Of a DNA stretch of 64,000 nucleotides, positions 24,653 through 43,386 are shown piece after piece. Source of the DNA: Deinococcus terrestris (GTDB lineage: Bacteria > Deinococcota > Deinococci > Deinococcales > Deinococcaceae); the NCBI RefSeq assembly GCF_009377345.1, contig NZ_WBSL01000001.1:1115001-1179000 (forward strand). The letters run 5' to 3'. Numbering within the stretch: the stretch's first letter is position 1; every line of letters begins with the position of its first letter. The notes beneath the pieces were generated by a model. That model saw only the letters and a program-made list of their open reading frames with translations, ran no database searches and was not told the origin of the DNA. The translations under genes and the position numbers were made by a program.

Positions 24653-26157
24653 GGGGTCTCCTGGGAGGGGGAATCGGGGGCGTCGGGAGGCGTCAGCGGG
24701 CGGTACTCGGCGCTGAGGGCGGCGATGTCACGGGCGGCGGCCTCGGCCCGCTCGGCGTCCTCGTCGGTCACGCGGCCGCCGTAGCGCACCGGGGCGTAGG
24801 CGGTGACCAGCGTGCCCAGTGGGGAAGCGAGGTCGGGAAGGTTCAGGGAGGCGCGGGCGGCGTGCTCGGCGGGCGTTTCGGACGGGCCGCGCCCCAGTCC
24901 CGCCGCCCCCAGCGATGCCTGCGCCGAGCGGTAGGCCAGCCGGACCCGGTGCAGGGCTTCGGGCGCGGAGGGGGAAGCGGCTTCCTCGGCCGACAGGTCG
25001 ACTTGGAGGTCGTCATCGGTGGGACGGCGCAGCTTCCAGGCAAGGAGGAAGATGGCGATGGAGAGGAGAACGGCGGACGCGAAGGCCACGCGGTTAAACC
25101 AGGAGGCGAACGCCAAGGCCCAACCCGGCGCGGGTTCACCCGTCGTCTCCCCCGTTCCTACCCCAGCCTCTCCTGCAGGTGCAGACGGCGCCGCCCCCGG
25201 CCCACCCGAGCCGCCAGCCGTCATGCCGTAGAACAGCAGCATGGCCCCGAGCAGCAGCATTCCCGCCACCGCCGCAATCTCCCACCAGTGAAGGCGGCGC
25301 GGTCCATCCACCACGCGCTTGGGCAGTCGCCACAGCAGGAAGATCACCGACATCAGGAGCAGCATGCCGCCCAGCAGCACGAGGTCGGCTCCGGGAAGCT
25401 GCACACCCGTCTGCACGGCCTCGGCTGGTAGGGGGCCGCTGGGTGCGCGTTGGCGCATGACCGTGCCTTCTGAGATGGACTCCGAGCTGCTTACCGGAGC
25501 TTCGCCCTGCTGTTCGGTCGCCGCCCCCCCCTCCAGCGAGAACATGGGTTGGGCTGACGGCCCCAGTGCCAGCGTGCCCAGCGCGAGCAGACCCGCGAGA
25601 ACGCCACCGATCAAAGCCGCGTTCCACACGGCGCGGCCCGACCCCGTCAGGCGGCGGGCGGGGCGCTCCTCGCGCCCGGTGGACCCCAGCGCACACAGCA
25701 GCAGCGCGAGCAGGCCCAGCCCCAGCCCCGCCGGAAGCCCGAAGACCGGACTGGGAGCCAGCCCCAGCACGCCCGGCAAGAGCAGCAGGGCGAGCCACAC
25801 GGCCCCAGCGGGGCGGCCCACCTCCAGAAGATTCAGGCCGATGTGCAGCACCGCCGCCGTCAGCACCACCGGCAGAAAGAGGGCGGCGTAAGCCAGAATC
25901 GCCCCCATCGCGTTGCCGCCCCCATCCCCCACCCCAGCCAGCAGCGGCAGCGCGGTGAGGCACGCCGCCGCGAGCAGCAGCGGCACCCGCACGACCTCGG
26001 CGGCCTGGTCGAAGCGAATCAAGAGCAGGACGGCGAAAAAGGCCAGCACCCCCCACCACGGCAGCCACGAGGCCGCCACGAAGGGCGCGGCAAGCAGCAG
26101 CCACGAGCGGTCGAGGCGCAAGGGCCGCCGAGCGGGAGGAACAGGAAGAGTCGTCAT
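24649..26157 (-). CDS. DUF4129 membrane protein, second paralogue of the operon
   Basis: 502 residues with about eight hydrophobic segments in the first 220 residues, an extracytoplasmic loop, then two further helices. A cytoplasmic C-terminal DUF4129 domain follows: HRVRLAYRSAQASLGAAGLG, GPSETPAEHAAR and VTAYAPVRYGG. It is a paralogue of the gene just upstream (26168-27484), with the same C-terminal motifs and a separate, longer membrane region. DUF4129 proteins (some fused to transglutaminase domains) accompany MoxR and DUF58. There is no transglutaminase domain here. The gap to the upstream gene is 10 bases. Confidence 0.85.
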   Translation of the reverse strand: MTTLPVPPARRPLRLDRSWLLLAAPFVAASWLPWWGVLAFFAVLLLIRFDQAAEVVRVPLLLAAACLTALPLLAGVGDGGGNAMGAILAYAALFLPVVLTAAVLHIGLNLLEVGRPAGAVWLALLLLPGVLGLAPSPVFGLPAGLGLGLLALLLCALGSTGREERPARRLTGSGRAVWNAALIGGVLAGLLALGTLALGPSAQPMFSLEGGAATEQQGEAPVSSSESISEGTVMRQRAPSGPLPAEAVQTGVQLPGADLVLLGGMLLLMSVIFLLWRLPKRVVDGPRRLHWWEIAAVAGMLLLGAMLLFYGMTAGGSGGPGAAPSAPAGEAGVGTGETTGEPAPGWALAFASWFNRVAFASAVLLSIAIFLLAWKLRRPTDDDLQVDLSAEEAASPSAPEALHRVRLAYRSAQASLGAAGLGRGPSETPAEHAARASLNLPDLASPLGTLVTAYAPVRYGGRVTDEDAERAEAAARDIAALSAEYRPLTPPDAPDSPSQETP

Positions 26158-26167
26158 GCGGAGAGCC

Positions 26168-27484
26168 TCAGCCTAGCGCGGGACCGGCCGCGTCGGGAGC
26201 AGACCTGGGGCGGGCCAGCCGGGCCACCGTGCGGGCCGCTGCCTCGGCCTGCTCTGCCCCTTCCTCGGAGGGCGACAGGCCGTAGCGGACAGGCGCATAG
26301 ACCGCCAGAAGCTGCCGCAGCGGGTTGGCCAGGTCGGGCAGCGCCTCCGACACCCGCGCCGCGTGTTCGGCCGGGGTTTCCTCAGGGGCGCGGCCCAGGC
26401 CCACTCGCGTCAGCGAGGCCAGCGCCGAGCGGTAGGCCTGCCGGACCCGGTGGGGATGGCTGGAGTCGGCCAGGACCGTGTCCAGTGCTTCTGCGGCAGC
26501 CAGGGAGCGGCCCGTCCGCAGGGGGGAGCGCCACCACCGCCAGATCAGCCAGCCCAAGCCCGTGACCAGGGCCAGCGCACAGGTCAGGGCCACGGCCAGG
26601 ATCATCCCACTGCGGCGTGACAGGGGCGGAGGAGCTTCTGGGACCGTGCGGCGCGGGGTCGGCGGCTCAGCGGCCGGGGCGTCCTTCGACCAAGCCACGG
26701 GGGCGTCCCGCTGCTGCCCAGCCTGAATCACGCGAGGACTCACCGAGCAGCCGGGCGCGTCGTCCCCGCATCCGGCGCGTTTCCACGCCTCATAGTGGCC
26801 CAGGACCAGGGCGGACAACCCGTTCACGGCCCACGCCGGAAGCCCCCCGATGCGGGCATTCCGGTCGCTCTGCGTCGGCAGGGGCAGGCTCAGGACCGCG
26901 AACACCACCCCCAGACCCAGGGCGGCGAGGGTCAGCCGCCGAAGGGCCTGCCCCCTGCCCGCGAGCACTTGCAACGCCCGGCCCTCCTGATCCGGCGCTC
27001 CCGCCACCGCCAGCAGCAGCCCCAGCGCCCCCCACACCAACGCCCAGGGCTCCCCCGCCCCGAACAGCGCCGACCACAGCAGCAGCCCCAGCAACAGGGC
27101 GGCTCCCAGCCGCCGCGTTCCTCCCTCCAGCGCCCACAGCGCCACATGCAGCACCCCAAGCCCCAGCAGCAGCGGCAAACTGTCCTGCACGGCCTGCAAA
27201 CGGGCATCGGCCACCTGCCACGCCATCGCCCCGTCCGGCGTGTCCACCCATACCCAGGAGGGCAACTCTCCCAGAAGGCCCAGCAGCAGCAGGGCCAGCA
27301 GGCGCATCCCCCGCAGCCAGGCCCACGGCCGGGCCAGCCCCACGATCCCCACGGCCCCAGCCACCGCCCACAGCGGCCACGCCGCCAGCCCTACGAGCGG
27401 CGCGGCGAGCAGGAGCCACGAGCGGGCCTCCGGCCCGGCGGCCGGACGGGTCTGAACAGCGTGCCGAGCCAATTGTGGGGTCAT
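26168..27484 (-). CDS. DUF4129 membrane protein, first gene of the MoxR operon
   Basis: 438 residues: many hydrophobic helices (residues 20-220), an external loop with two cysteines (AGCGDDAPGC), one more helix, and a C-terminal DUF4129 domain (VRQAYRSALASLTRVGLG, EETPAEHAARVSEAL, LLAVYAPVRYGL). It shares clear C-terminal similarity with the next gene, so the pair is a tandem duplication. I chose ATG 27484, 7 bases after TAGGCT, over an upstream in-frame ATG (27541), because the -10 lies between them. This promoter probably drives the whole four-gene unit. Confidence 0.82.
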   Translation of the reverse strand: MTPQLARHAVQTRPAAGPEARSWLLLAAPLVGLAAWPLWAVAGAVGIVGLARPWAWLRGMRLLALLLLGLLGELPSWVWVDTPDGAMAWQVADARLQAVQDSLPLLLGLGVLHVALWALEGGTRRLGAALLLGLLLWSALFGAGEPWALVWGALGLLLAVAGAPDQEGRALQVLAGRGQALRRLTLAALGLGVVFAVLSLPLPTQSDRNARIGGLPAWAVNGLSALVLGHYEAWKRAGCGDDAPGCSVSPRVIQAGQQRDAPVAWSKDAPAAEPPTPRRTVPEAPPPLSRRSGMILAVALTCALALVTGLGWLIWRWWRSPLRTGRSLAAAEALDTVLADSSHPHRVRQAYRSALASLTRVGLGRAPEETPAEHAARVSEALPDLANPLRQLLAVYAPVRYGLSPSEEGAEQAEAAARTVARLARPRSAPDAAGPALG

Positions 27485-27491
27485 CGCGGCC

Positions 27492-27497
27492 AGCCTA
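27492..27497 (-). promoter_or_regulatory. -10 element, leaderless promoter of DUF4129-DUF4129-moxR-DUF58 operon
   Basis: TAGGCT on the minus strand, 7 bases before the ATG. Confidence 0.5.
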
Positions 27498-27576
27498 CCG
27501 CCTGCCCAGGCGGGCCGTGCAGAAACTTGCGGCCTCTCCACGACCTGTCAGACAGCGAACTGTGCCGACAGCACCA

Positions 27577-27602
27577 GGCCCCCGCCACGGGGGACGGGGG
27601 CC
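27577..27602 (-). terminator. Hairpin downstream of rpoD
   Basis: GGCCCCCG (27577-27584) and CGGGGGCC (27595-27602) pair around a 10-base loop, 15 bases after the rpoD stop. There is no T-tract, so it may work with Rho or only protect the 3' end. Confidence 0.5.
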
Positions 27603-27617
27603 GGAGGACACGGAAGG

Positions 27618-29195
<1,578 letters not shown>

Positions 29196-29534
29196 GCGGA
29201 CTCCTAGGGCGCCGGGGCCGGTGCGGGGAGAGGCCGGAAGGTGGCCACGGCCGGACAACTGGCGTGCGGAAGAGAAACGATAGAGGAAAACTCGGCGCGT
29301 GTGGCCAGTGTGGCTGAAACCCCAGAGAGCGCCGGGGGCCTGAAACGGGTCAGTCTAGCAAAGACCCCCCAGCCCCCCGGCAGCCGCCTCACGGTGGGGC
29401 GGCGCCCCCGCAGGGGAATAGCAGGTACGCGCCCTGATCTGCAACAGTTCCCGGCACCCCTGCCCGGCACGTCCCTCCGCGTGCTCCCGCCGTTCCCGGA
29501 GTCAGGCGGCTTCCCGCCAGCCGGCGGAGGGCGA
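29196..29534. other. Intergenic region between rpoD and the sugar operon
   Basis: A 339-base non-coding stretch. On the minus strand it must hold the rpoD promoter; TATCGT (29283-29278) and TAGACT (about 29358-29353) are possible -10 boxes, but neither has a convincing -35 partner. Otherwise I see only short G/C-rich self-complementary runs. Confidence 0.4.
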
Positions 29535-29563
29535 TTGACACCCCCAGCCGCGGGCAGTAGCCT
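29535..29563 (+). promoter_or_regulatory. Promoter of the sugar ABC operon
   Basis: Consensus TTGACA (29535-29540), exactly 17 bases, then TAGCCT (29558-29563). It is the best sigma-70 promoter in the window. Confidence 0.75.
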
Positions 29564-29588
29564 TCGGAGTACCAACAACGTCTGTTCT

Positions 29589-29600
29589 GGAACCGCTTCC
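29589..29600 (+). promoter_or_regulatory. LacI/GalR-type operator overlapping the transcription start region
   Basis: GGAACCGCTTCC: half-sites GGAA and TTCC around a central CG, the pattern bound by LacI-family sugar repressors. It lies 25 bases after the -10, where a bound repressor would block transcription. No lacI-family gene is in the window. Confidence 0.6.
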
Positions 29601-29667
29601 GCCACGGAAGATGGCGTGCCGCCGAGGGATTGGCCCCGGCTGGTGTCCAGGCAGCGAAGGGAGAACC

Positions 29668-30930
<1,263 letters not shown>

Positions 30931-30974
30931 GACCCGCGTGGGCGGCGCCGCGTAGCCCGCCGCCCCCGGAGTCC

Positions 30975-31010
30975 GGGTGCCCCCAGTCGCGGGGCACCCC
31001 TTTTTGTTTT
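30975..31010 (+). terminator. Attenuator-type terminator between binding-protein and permease genes
   Basis: GGGTGCCCC (30975-30983) pairs with GGGGCACCC (30991-30999), 7-base loop, then CTTTTTGTTTT. It is a strong intrinsic terminator inside the operon, expected to make the binding protein more abundant than the permeases. Confidence 0.85.
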
Positions 31011-31054
31011 CCGGCGTCCTCTCTCTTTCCGCCTTCACCCGCGAGGTGCCCCCG

Positions 31055-32008
<954 letters not shown>

Positions 32009-32017
32009 GGTGGGGCG

Positions 32018-32869
<852 letters not shown>

Positions 32870-32915
32870 GGGAGGGCGGCCAGCCGCCAGCTTCCAGCGA
32901 CCAGCAAGAAACAAG

Positions 32916-32945
32916 CCCCGGCTCCGGCTGGGGTTCTCTCTTTCT
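32916..32945 (+). terminator. Terminator of the sugar operon
   Basis: CCCCGGC (32916-32922) pairs with GCTGGGG (32927-32933, one G-T pair), followed by TTCTCTCTTTCT. Confidence 0.65.
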
Positions 32946-33034
32946 CCTCTCCCTCGTGGGACCCGCAGAGCGTCTGGCCGCGAGGGCGTGTGACCATTCC
33001 TTCCGCTCCTTCCTACACCGGCTGGCCGCTCTCC

Positions 33035-34930
33035 TTACGGCAGCACCGGATACAGGTCCACCCGCCCGCCGGGGCGCACGTCCTCGCGGGCGGCGATGGC
33101 AACGGCAGCACTCTGGCCGGAGCGGCTGCCCAGGCGGGTCAGCAGGTCCACGAACTCGTTGACGCCCAGTCCGCCGTTGGTGATGTACTCGGCGGGCACG
33201 CCCCGGGTGGTCAGGTGAATGACCGTGTCCTGCACGAGGTCCTGAACCTGGTTCTGGACCGTGCGGGGGTCGCCCAGGGTGACGGTCGCCCGGCGTATGG
33301 TCTGCCCGCTCCGGTACAGGACGGTGTTGGGCCGGGCGGCACAGGTGAGGTCGACCGGAAAGCCCACCGCCGTGTTGTTGGCGGCCCGGCACTGCACGAA
33401 GGCGCTGGCGTTCAGCCCACGCAGGCTGATTTCCAGGCGCTCGCGGGCCGCCGCGTTCAGGCGGGCAGGCGGCGTGCCCTTGGCGCCCCGGTCCGCCGCT
33501 GCCGCCGCCGCGCTCTGGAGAAAGGTGTCGAGGTTGCGGACCCCCGGCACGACCCCGGCGTACACGAGGTCATTCTTGGGATAGGCGAGGTCGGCGCTGC
33601 GGCTGGCGCTGAGTTCGTCTCGGGCGCTGGAAAACTCATCCTGAAGCTGGTCGAGGCTGCTGCGGGCGCTGGCGAGGTCGCGGCCGAGCGTCTCGTTGGC
33701 GGCCCGCAGCTCGGCCTGCTGGGTCCGCAGGCTGGCGAGTTCGCGGGCCGCCGCGTCGCGCTCGGTCACCAGCCGGGCACGTTCGGCGGCCAGCGTGTCG
33801 CGTTCGCGGGCCAGGGCGTCCCGTTCGCGGGCGGCGCTGTCGCGTTCGCGGGCGAGGCGGTCGCGCTCGGCGGCAACCTCGTCGCGCTGGCGAGTGGCTG
33901 CGTCGCGGGCGGCGACGGCGGAGGCGCGGGCCTGAACGGCGGCGTCCCGTGCGCGGGCGGCGGCATCCCGTTCGGCCTGCAGGCGGTCGCGGGCAGCGAT
34001 CAAGGTCTGGCGCTCGGCGGCGAGGCGGTCGCGGGCCTGCTGAGCCTGGGTGCGGGCGGCTTCGGCCTGGGCACGGCCCGCCTCGGCCGCCGAGCGGGCC
34101 TGACGGGCGGCGTCGCGCTCGCGGGTGGCCGCGTCGCGCTGGGCCTGCACCTCCTCGCGGGCGATTTCCAGGGCGTCGACCTGACGGTTGAGCACCGTCA
34201 CGCGCGACTGAGCCGCCTCAGCCCGCGTCTGAGCGGCGTCGGCGCGGGCCTGGGCTTCCCCAGCGGCGGCCTCGGCACTGGCGGCGCGGCGGTCGAGGGC
34301 CGCGACCTCGTTCCCCAGCGTTTCCACCTGCGCGTCAAGGGCACGGGCACGCTCGCGGCTGTCGGCAAGCTGGCTCTCGGAGGCGGCCAACGCGGCGCGG
34401 CTCTCCTCGGCGCGGGCCTCGAGGGTACGGCCCAGGGCGGTGAGTTCGGTCACCCGCGTTTGCAGGGAGCGGGCCTGCTCCTGGGCGCGGGCGCGGTCGG
34501 CCTGGGCGGTGTCGCGGGCCTGCTGGGCGGTCCTCAGCGCTGCCTGGGCCTCTTGCAGACTGGCCTGCGCCTGCACCCGCTCCCGCTGGAGGGCCTCGGC
34601 GGCCCGCCGCGCCTGGTCACGCTCACGCTGGGCGGCCTGTAACTCGACCTGCACGCCCTCGACCTCTTCCCGTAGCGCGTTGATCTGGGGCCGGAGCTGA
34701 TCGGCCTGCGCGATGGTGTTCACGGCGGAGCGGTTGAGCAGCAGGAAGGCGCCCAGGCTCGCCGCGCTGATGCCCATGCCCGCGAGCACCGCCACGACGA
34801 GCGCGGTTGTCTTGGGCCGCAGCCCGAAGAGGCGCAGGTGTTTGCGGCCCACCTTGCGGGCGATGGTGTCGGCCGAATAGGCGACCACGCCCGACAGCAG
34901 CACCACGAAGGGCAGGAACAGCCACAGCAC
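33035..34930 (-). CDS. DUF3084 protein with long coiled coil
   Basis: 631 residues. The N-terminus has two membrane helices (residues 2-18 and 44-66) around [20 protein letters not shown], a DUF3084 signature. Residues 75-440 are an almost uninterrupted Ala/Arg/Glu-rich coiled coil with heptad-like repeats (many copies of RDAA and ARERD). A C-terminal domain (about 455-631) contains [24 protein letters not shown] and [11 protein letters not shown]. It could span a large part of the periplasm. The start is GTG at 34930 (GAGGGCGC upstream), 18 bases after lptB, so the two are almost surely co-transcribed. Function unknown. Confidence 0.85.
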   Translation of the reverse strand: MLWLFLPFVVLLSGVVAYSADTIARKVGRKHLRLFGLRPKTTALVVAVLAGMGISAASLGAFLLLNRSAVNTIAQADQLRPQINALREEVEGVQVELQAAQRERDQARRAAEALQRERVQAQASLQEAQAALRTAQQARDTAQADRARAQEQARSLQTRVTELTALGRTLEARAEESRAALAASESQLADSRERARALDAQVETLGNEVAALDRRAASAEAAAGEAQARADAAQTRAEAAQSRVTVLNRQVDALEIAREEVQAQRDAATRERDAARQARSAAEAGRAQAEAARTQAQQARDRLAAERQTLIAARDRLQAERDAAARARDAAVQARASAVAARDAATRQRDEVAAERDRLARERDSAARERDALARERDTLAAERARLVTERDAAARELASLRTQQAELRAANETLGRDLASARSSLDQLQDEFSSARDELSASRSADLAYPKNDLVYAGVVPGVRNLDTFLQSAAAAAADRGAKGTPPARLNAAARERLEISLRGLNASAFVQCRAANNTAVGFPVDLTCAARPNTVLYRSGQTIRRATVTLGDPRTVQNQVQDLVQDTVIHLTTRGVPAEYITNGGLGVNEFVDLLTRLGSRSGQSAAVAIAAREDVRPGGRVDLYPVLP

Positions 34931-34948
34931 GCGCCCTCAGCCCCCTTC

Positions 34949-35728
<780 letters not shown>

Positions 35729-35735
35729 GTCTGCG

Positions 35736-35741
35736 AGCCTA
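35736..35741 (-). promoter_or_regulatory. -10 element, leaderless promoter of lptB-DUF3084
   Basis: TAGGCT on the minus strand, 7 bases before the GTG. Confidence 0.5.
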
Positions 35742-35807
35742 GCACGGGGGGTCTGGAAGCGGGGGTGAGGAGGGCGACGAAGGGGGTGGCAGAAGCGCGG
35801 CGGACGA

Positions 35808-35955
35808 CCCCTCAGTCCGCTTCGCGGCCAGCTCCCCTCAAGGGGAGCCATTGAAGCGCACGAAATTGGGGAGAACGCTCCTCACGAAAGTCTCCCTTTT
35901 AAGGGGTGGTGCCCCGAAGGGGCGGACTCGCAGAGCTGCGAAGCAGAGGAGTAAA
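35808..35955. repeat. REP-like palindromic sequences
   Basis: A non-coding stretch between the divergent lptB and deoB genes. It includes a perfect 18-base palindrome GCTCCCCTCAAGGGGAGC (35831-35848) preceded by CAGTCCGCTTCGCGGC. A second imperfect one (GTGCCCCGAAGGGGCGG, about 35908-35924) is followed by GCAGAGCTGCGAAGCAGAGG. Similar wording (CCGCTTCGCGGC, CAAGGGGAG) recurs at 41725-41765, pointing to a dispersed repeat family. Confidence 0.5.
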
Positions 35956-36013
35956 AGCGGGGCAGTGCAACTGTGGCGACCTCGCTACGGCGCCGACTTC
36001 CCCTCCCCCGCCG

Positions 36014-36019
36014 TACACT
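36014..36019 (+). promoter_or_regulatory. -10 element, leaderless promoter of deoB
   Basis: TACACT, 6 bases before the ATG at 36026. Confidence 0.55.
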
Positions 36020-36025
36020 ACCCCC

Positions 36026-37827
<1,802 letters not shown>

Positions 37828-37930
37828 GAGGCGGTCGGCCCGAAAAGCAGACCACCTCTCGGCCCGCCCTCCCGATTTCTTCCCTGTCCGGCTGACCGCC
37901 GCAAGCTGACCCCTCCCCAGGAGTTCCACC

Positions 37931-39319
<1,389 letters not shown>

Positions 39320-39371
39320 GCGGCCGCATCTACGCCGCAACCTTCGTCCCCTCCAGCGCATAGTGCCCGGT

Positions 39372-40145
39372 ATGAGTTTCACTTCTCCCCCGGCCCTGGA
39401 ACTGCTGGACCTGCGCAAGAGCTTCGGGGGGCGCGTGGCGGTCGCGGGCGTGAGCCTGACGGTGCCGCCGGGCGAGCTGTACGCGCTGCTGGGTCCCAAC
39501 GGGGCGGGCAAGACGACCACCATCCGCATGATCGCGGGGCTGACCCGGCCCGACGGGGGCACGGCCCGCCTCTACGGGCATGACGTGACGCACGACGCCC
39601 GCGCCGCCAAGCGCCAGCTCGCCTACCTGCCCGACGACCCGCTGCTGTACGGCAAGCTGACCCCGCCCGAGTACCTGGAATTTGTGGCGGGGCTGTGGGA
39701 GATGGACGCCCGCGAGGCCGCCCCCGAAGCCGAGCGGCTGCTGCGCTGGCTGAACCTGTGGGAGCACCGCCGCGAGCGCACCGAGGGCTTCTCACGCGGG
39801 ATGAAACAAAAGCTCGCGCTGGCCGGGGCGCTGATCCACCGCCCGCGCCTGATGCTGCTGGACGAGCCGCTGACCGGACTGGACGCGGCCGCCTCGCGGC
39901 AGGTCAAGGACGCGCTGCGCGAGTTCGTGGACGGGGGCGGCGCGGTCGTGCTGACCACCCACATTCTGGAGGTGGCCGAGCGGCTCGCCGACCGCCTCGG
40001 CATCATCGCGGCGGGGACGCTGGTGGCAGAGGGCACGCCGGGTGAGCTGCTGGCCCGCACCGGGACGGGCACGCTGGAAGACGCCTTCCTCAGCCTGACC
40101 GGGCTGCGCGTGAATGCCGAGGACCCCGTCGGGACCCCCGCGTGA
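39372..40145 (+). CDS. ABC-2-type exporter ATPase
   Basis: 257 residues. Walker [20 protein letters not shown], signature EGFSRGMKQKLALAGAL (a common variant of LSGG in ABC-2 exporters), Walker B LMLLDEPLTGLD, and H-loop VVLTTHILEVAE. The C-terminal tail is short. It works with the permease immediately downstream, whose GTG overlaps this stop (GTGA). The start is taken as ATG 39372 rather than GTG 39363; there is no SD, and CATAGT nearby may be the -10. The substrate is unknown. Confidence 0.88.
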   Translation: MSFTSPPALELLDLRKSFGGRVAVAGVSLTVPPGELYALLGPNGAGKTTTIRMIAGLTRPDGGTARLYGHDVTHDARAAKRQLAYLPDDPLLYGKLTPPEYLEFVAGLWEMDAREAAPEAERLLRWLNLWEHRRERTEGFSRGMKQKLALAGALIHRPRLMLLDEPLTGLDAAASRQVKDALREFVDGGGAVVLTTHILEVAERLADRLGIIAAGTLVAEGTPGELLARTGTGTLEDAFLSLTGLRVNAEDPVGTPA

Positions 40146-41662
40146 GACCCGGCTCGTTGCCGTGGCTGCTGCGCTGGCAGACGCGCTGGGCGTGGCAGAA
40201 CCTGAGCGGGGGGGCGAGGCGGGGGCTGATCGTGGGGGTGGTGTTCGCCGTGGGGGTGGGGGCGGCGCTCTTCTTCCTGCTGCGGAGCCTGCTCGCCGGA
40301 GTGCCGCTGGACCGCCCCCTCCCCGACGCGGCGCTGGGGCCGCTGACGCTGGGGCTGGTCTTCGTCTTCACGCTGATGATCTCGGCGTGCGTGACGGCGG
40401 CGCTGGAGGCACTGTATACACGGGGCGACCTCGACCTGCTGCTGCACTCGCCCGTCTCGCCGCGCACGGTGCTCGCGGCGCGGGCGCTGGGGGTGGCCTT
40501 CACGGGGGCGCTGGGGTCGGCGCTCCTCATCGTGCCGCTGACTTTCCTGTTGGCCGTGCTGGGCGCGTGGCGCGGGCTGGGGCTGCTGGGGTGGTGGCTG
40601 GGGGCGGCCCTGCTCGCGGCGACGCTGGGGCTGTGGCTGACCCTGGGGCTGGTGCGGGTGCTGGGGGTGCGCCGGGCGCGGGTCACGGCGTCGGTGGTGG
40701 GGGCGCTGCTGGGGGCGAGCCTCTTTCTGGCGTTCCAGTTGCCCAACATCCTGGGGCTGAGCGGGCGCGGCGACCTCGTGGTGCGGCTGCTGGAGGGGTT
40801 CGGGCCGGGGCGCGGCGGCTGGCCGGAGCGGGAGTCGGCCGTGTGGTGGCCCGCCCGCGCGGTGTGGAGCGAACCGGGGCCGCTGCTGGCGCTGGGGCTG
40901 GGGTCGGCCCTGGCCTTCGCGCTGAGCGTGCCGCTGCTGACCCGCCTCTTCGTGAGCGGGGTGGCCGCCACCGCCGAGGGAGGCGGGGGACGGCGGGCGG
41001 GACGGGAACGGGCCGGGCCACTGCGCTTCCGCCCGGCGCGGCAGGCCACGCTGCTCAAGGAGTGGCGCATGGTGGGCCGCGACCCCGAGTTGCTCTCGCG
41101 CACGCTGCTGCAACTCGTGTACCTGCTGCCGCTGATGGCCTCGGCGTGGCGCGGCTCGGTGGAGGGGGCGGCGAGCGCGGGCATCGTGCTGCTGGGGGCC
41201 AGCCTCGCCTCGGCGCTGGCGCACCTCACCCTCAACGCGGAGGACGCCCCCGACCTCCTCGTCACCGCCCCGCGCAGCCCGGCGGCCCTGCGGCGCGACA
41301 AGTGGCTGGCCGCCGCGCTGCCGCCCCTGGCGCTGGGGGTGCTCGGCGTCGGGCTGTTCGCCGCCCGGGACCTGCTGCCCCCCGGCCTGGCGCTGGCCCT
41401 CCTCGGCCTAGTGGCGCTGGGGGTCGCGGGCAGCGCCCTGCTGGTGCTGTGGCGGCCCCTGCCCGTGCGCCGCGCGGACGCCTTCAAGACCCGGCAGGGC
41501 AACACCCTGGGGCAGACCCTCCTGACCCTGCTGTTTCAGGGCGGCCTGAGCGTGGGCGCCTACGCGCTGGCCCGTGGGCAGGCCTGGAGCCTCGCGCCGC
41601 TGCTGGTGGCGGGTGTGGCGCTGGCGGTGGCGTACGGGGGGCGGGGGTCGGACGCGCGGTAG
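40142..41662 (+). CDS. ABC exporter permease (large, two-lobe)
   Basis: A 506-residue polytopic membrane protein with about 12 hydrophobic segments, many very Gly/Leu/Ala-rich. YTRGDLDLLLHSPVSPRTVL and LLVTAPRSPAALRRDKW are repeated 'coupling' motifs that occur once in each half, suggesting an internal duplication. This layout is seen in putative ABC exporters of the ABC-2 superfamily. The GTG at 40142 overlaps the ATPase stop. What is exported cannot be inferred from the sequence. Confidence 0.8.
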   Translation: MRPGSLPWLLRWQTRWAWQNLSGGARRGLIVGVVFAVGVGAALFFLLRSLLAGVPLDRPLPDAALGPLTLGLVFVFTLMISACVTAALEALYTRGDLDLLLHSPVSPRTVLAARALGVAFTGALGSALLIVPLTFLLAVLGAWRGLGLLGWWLGAALLAATLGLWLTLGLVRVLGVRRARVTASVVGALLGASLFLAFQLPNILGLSGRGDLVVRLLEGFGPGRGGWPERESAVWWPARAVWSEPGPLLALGLGSALAFALSVPLLTRLFVSGVAATAEGGGGRRAGRERAGPLRFRPARQATLLKEWRMVGRDPELLSRTLLQLVYLLPLMASAWRGSVEGAASAGIVLLGASLASALAHLTLNAEDAPDLLVTAPRSPAALRRDKWLAAALPPLALGVLGVGLFAARDLLPPGLALALLGLVALGVAGSALLVLWRPLPVRRADAFKTRQGNTLGQTLLTLLFQGGLSVGAYALARGQAWSLAPLLVAGVALAVAYGGRGSDAR

Positions 41663-42050
41663 GGAAGGTTGATAGAGGAGCGCTGGTCACACGCCCCCTC
41701 ACCCCGTTGCTTCGCAACGCCCCTCCGCTTCGCGGCTCTACGAGTCACCCGCAAGGGGAGAGGGGTCAACCTCTGCTTTCGCTGAAGCTCTCTTTTCCCT
41801 GTGTCAGCCGTCCTCAACGTCCCCACCGCTCAAGCTCACTTTCCAGGCAGACGAGCCGTTCGGCGCGTCCGCGCCGAGGCCTTTCACTCGGGCGGAGGAT
41901 GGCGTGGAGGGGGAAACGTGGGCGGGGCAAACAGAGTCGCAACATGGGGGGACGACCTTTGCCCAGCGCAGCGCCGCTCCCCTGCCCCCTCTGGGGGGAG
42001 GGGCTGGGGGTGGGGGCAAACCGCAATCAAGACACCTCGCCCCTCCAGCC
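41663..42050. repeat. Repeat-rich intergenic region
   Basis: 388 bases without a supportable gene. It has a REP-like block at about 41693-41770 (CCGTTGCTTCGCAACG hairpin, CCGCTTCGCGGCT, CAAGGGGAGAGGGG) and a palindrome at 41981-42017 (CCCCCTCTGGGGGGAGGGGC followed by TGGGGGTGGGGG), matching the style of 22152-22188. The short ORFs here have no homology or start signals. Confidence 0.55.
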
Positions 42051-43220
<1,170 letters not shown>

Positions 43221-43227
43221 GGGCGAC

Positions 43228-43233
43228 ACGCTA
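43228..43233 (-). promoter_or_regulatory. -10 element, leaderless promoter of MFS gene
   Basis: TAGCGT on the minus strand, 7 bases before the ATG. Confidence 0.5.
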
Positions 43234-43375
43234 CGCCCACCGGACAGGTCAGCACGAGTGGGAAGGAGCGGCCGTCCCGCAGAAAGGGCCATCCCCCACC
43301 AACACCCAAGAAAACATGAAGGGGCGGGCCTGATGAATGTGACGGTGTGAGGCGGATGTGGGCTTCTTCACAGCT

Positions 43376-43381
43376 TAGGCT
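43376..43381 (+). promoter_or_regulatory. -10 element, leaderless promoter of 169-aa gene
   Basis: TAGGCT, 5 bases before the ATG at 43387. Confidence 0.5.
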
Positions 43382-43386
43382 GGGAC

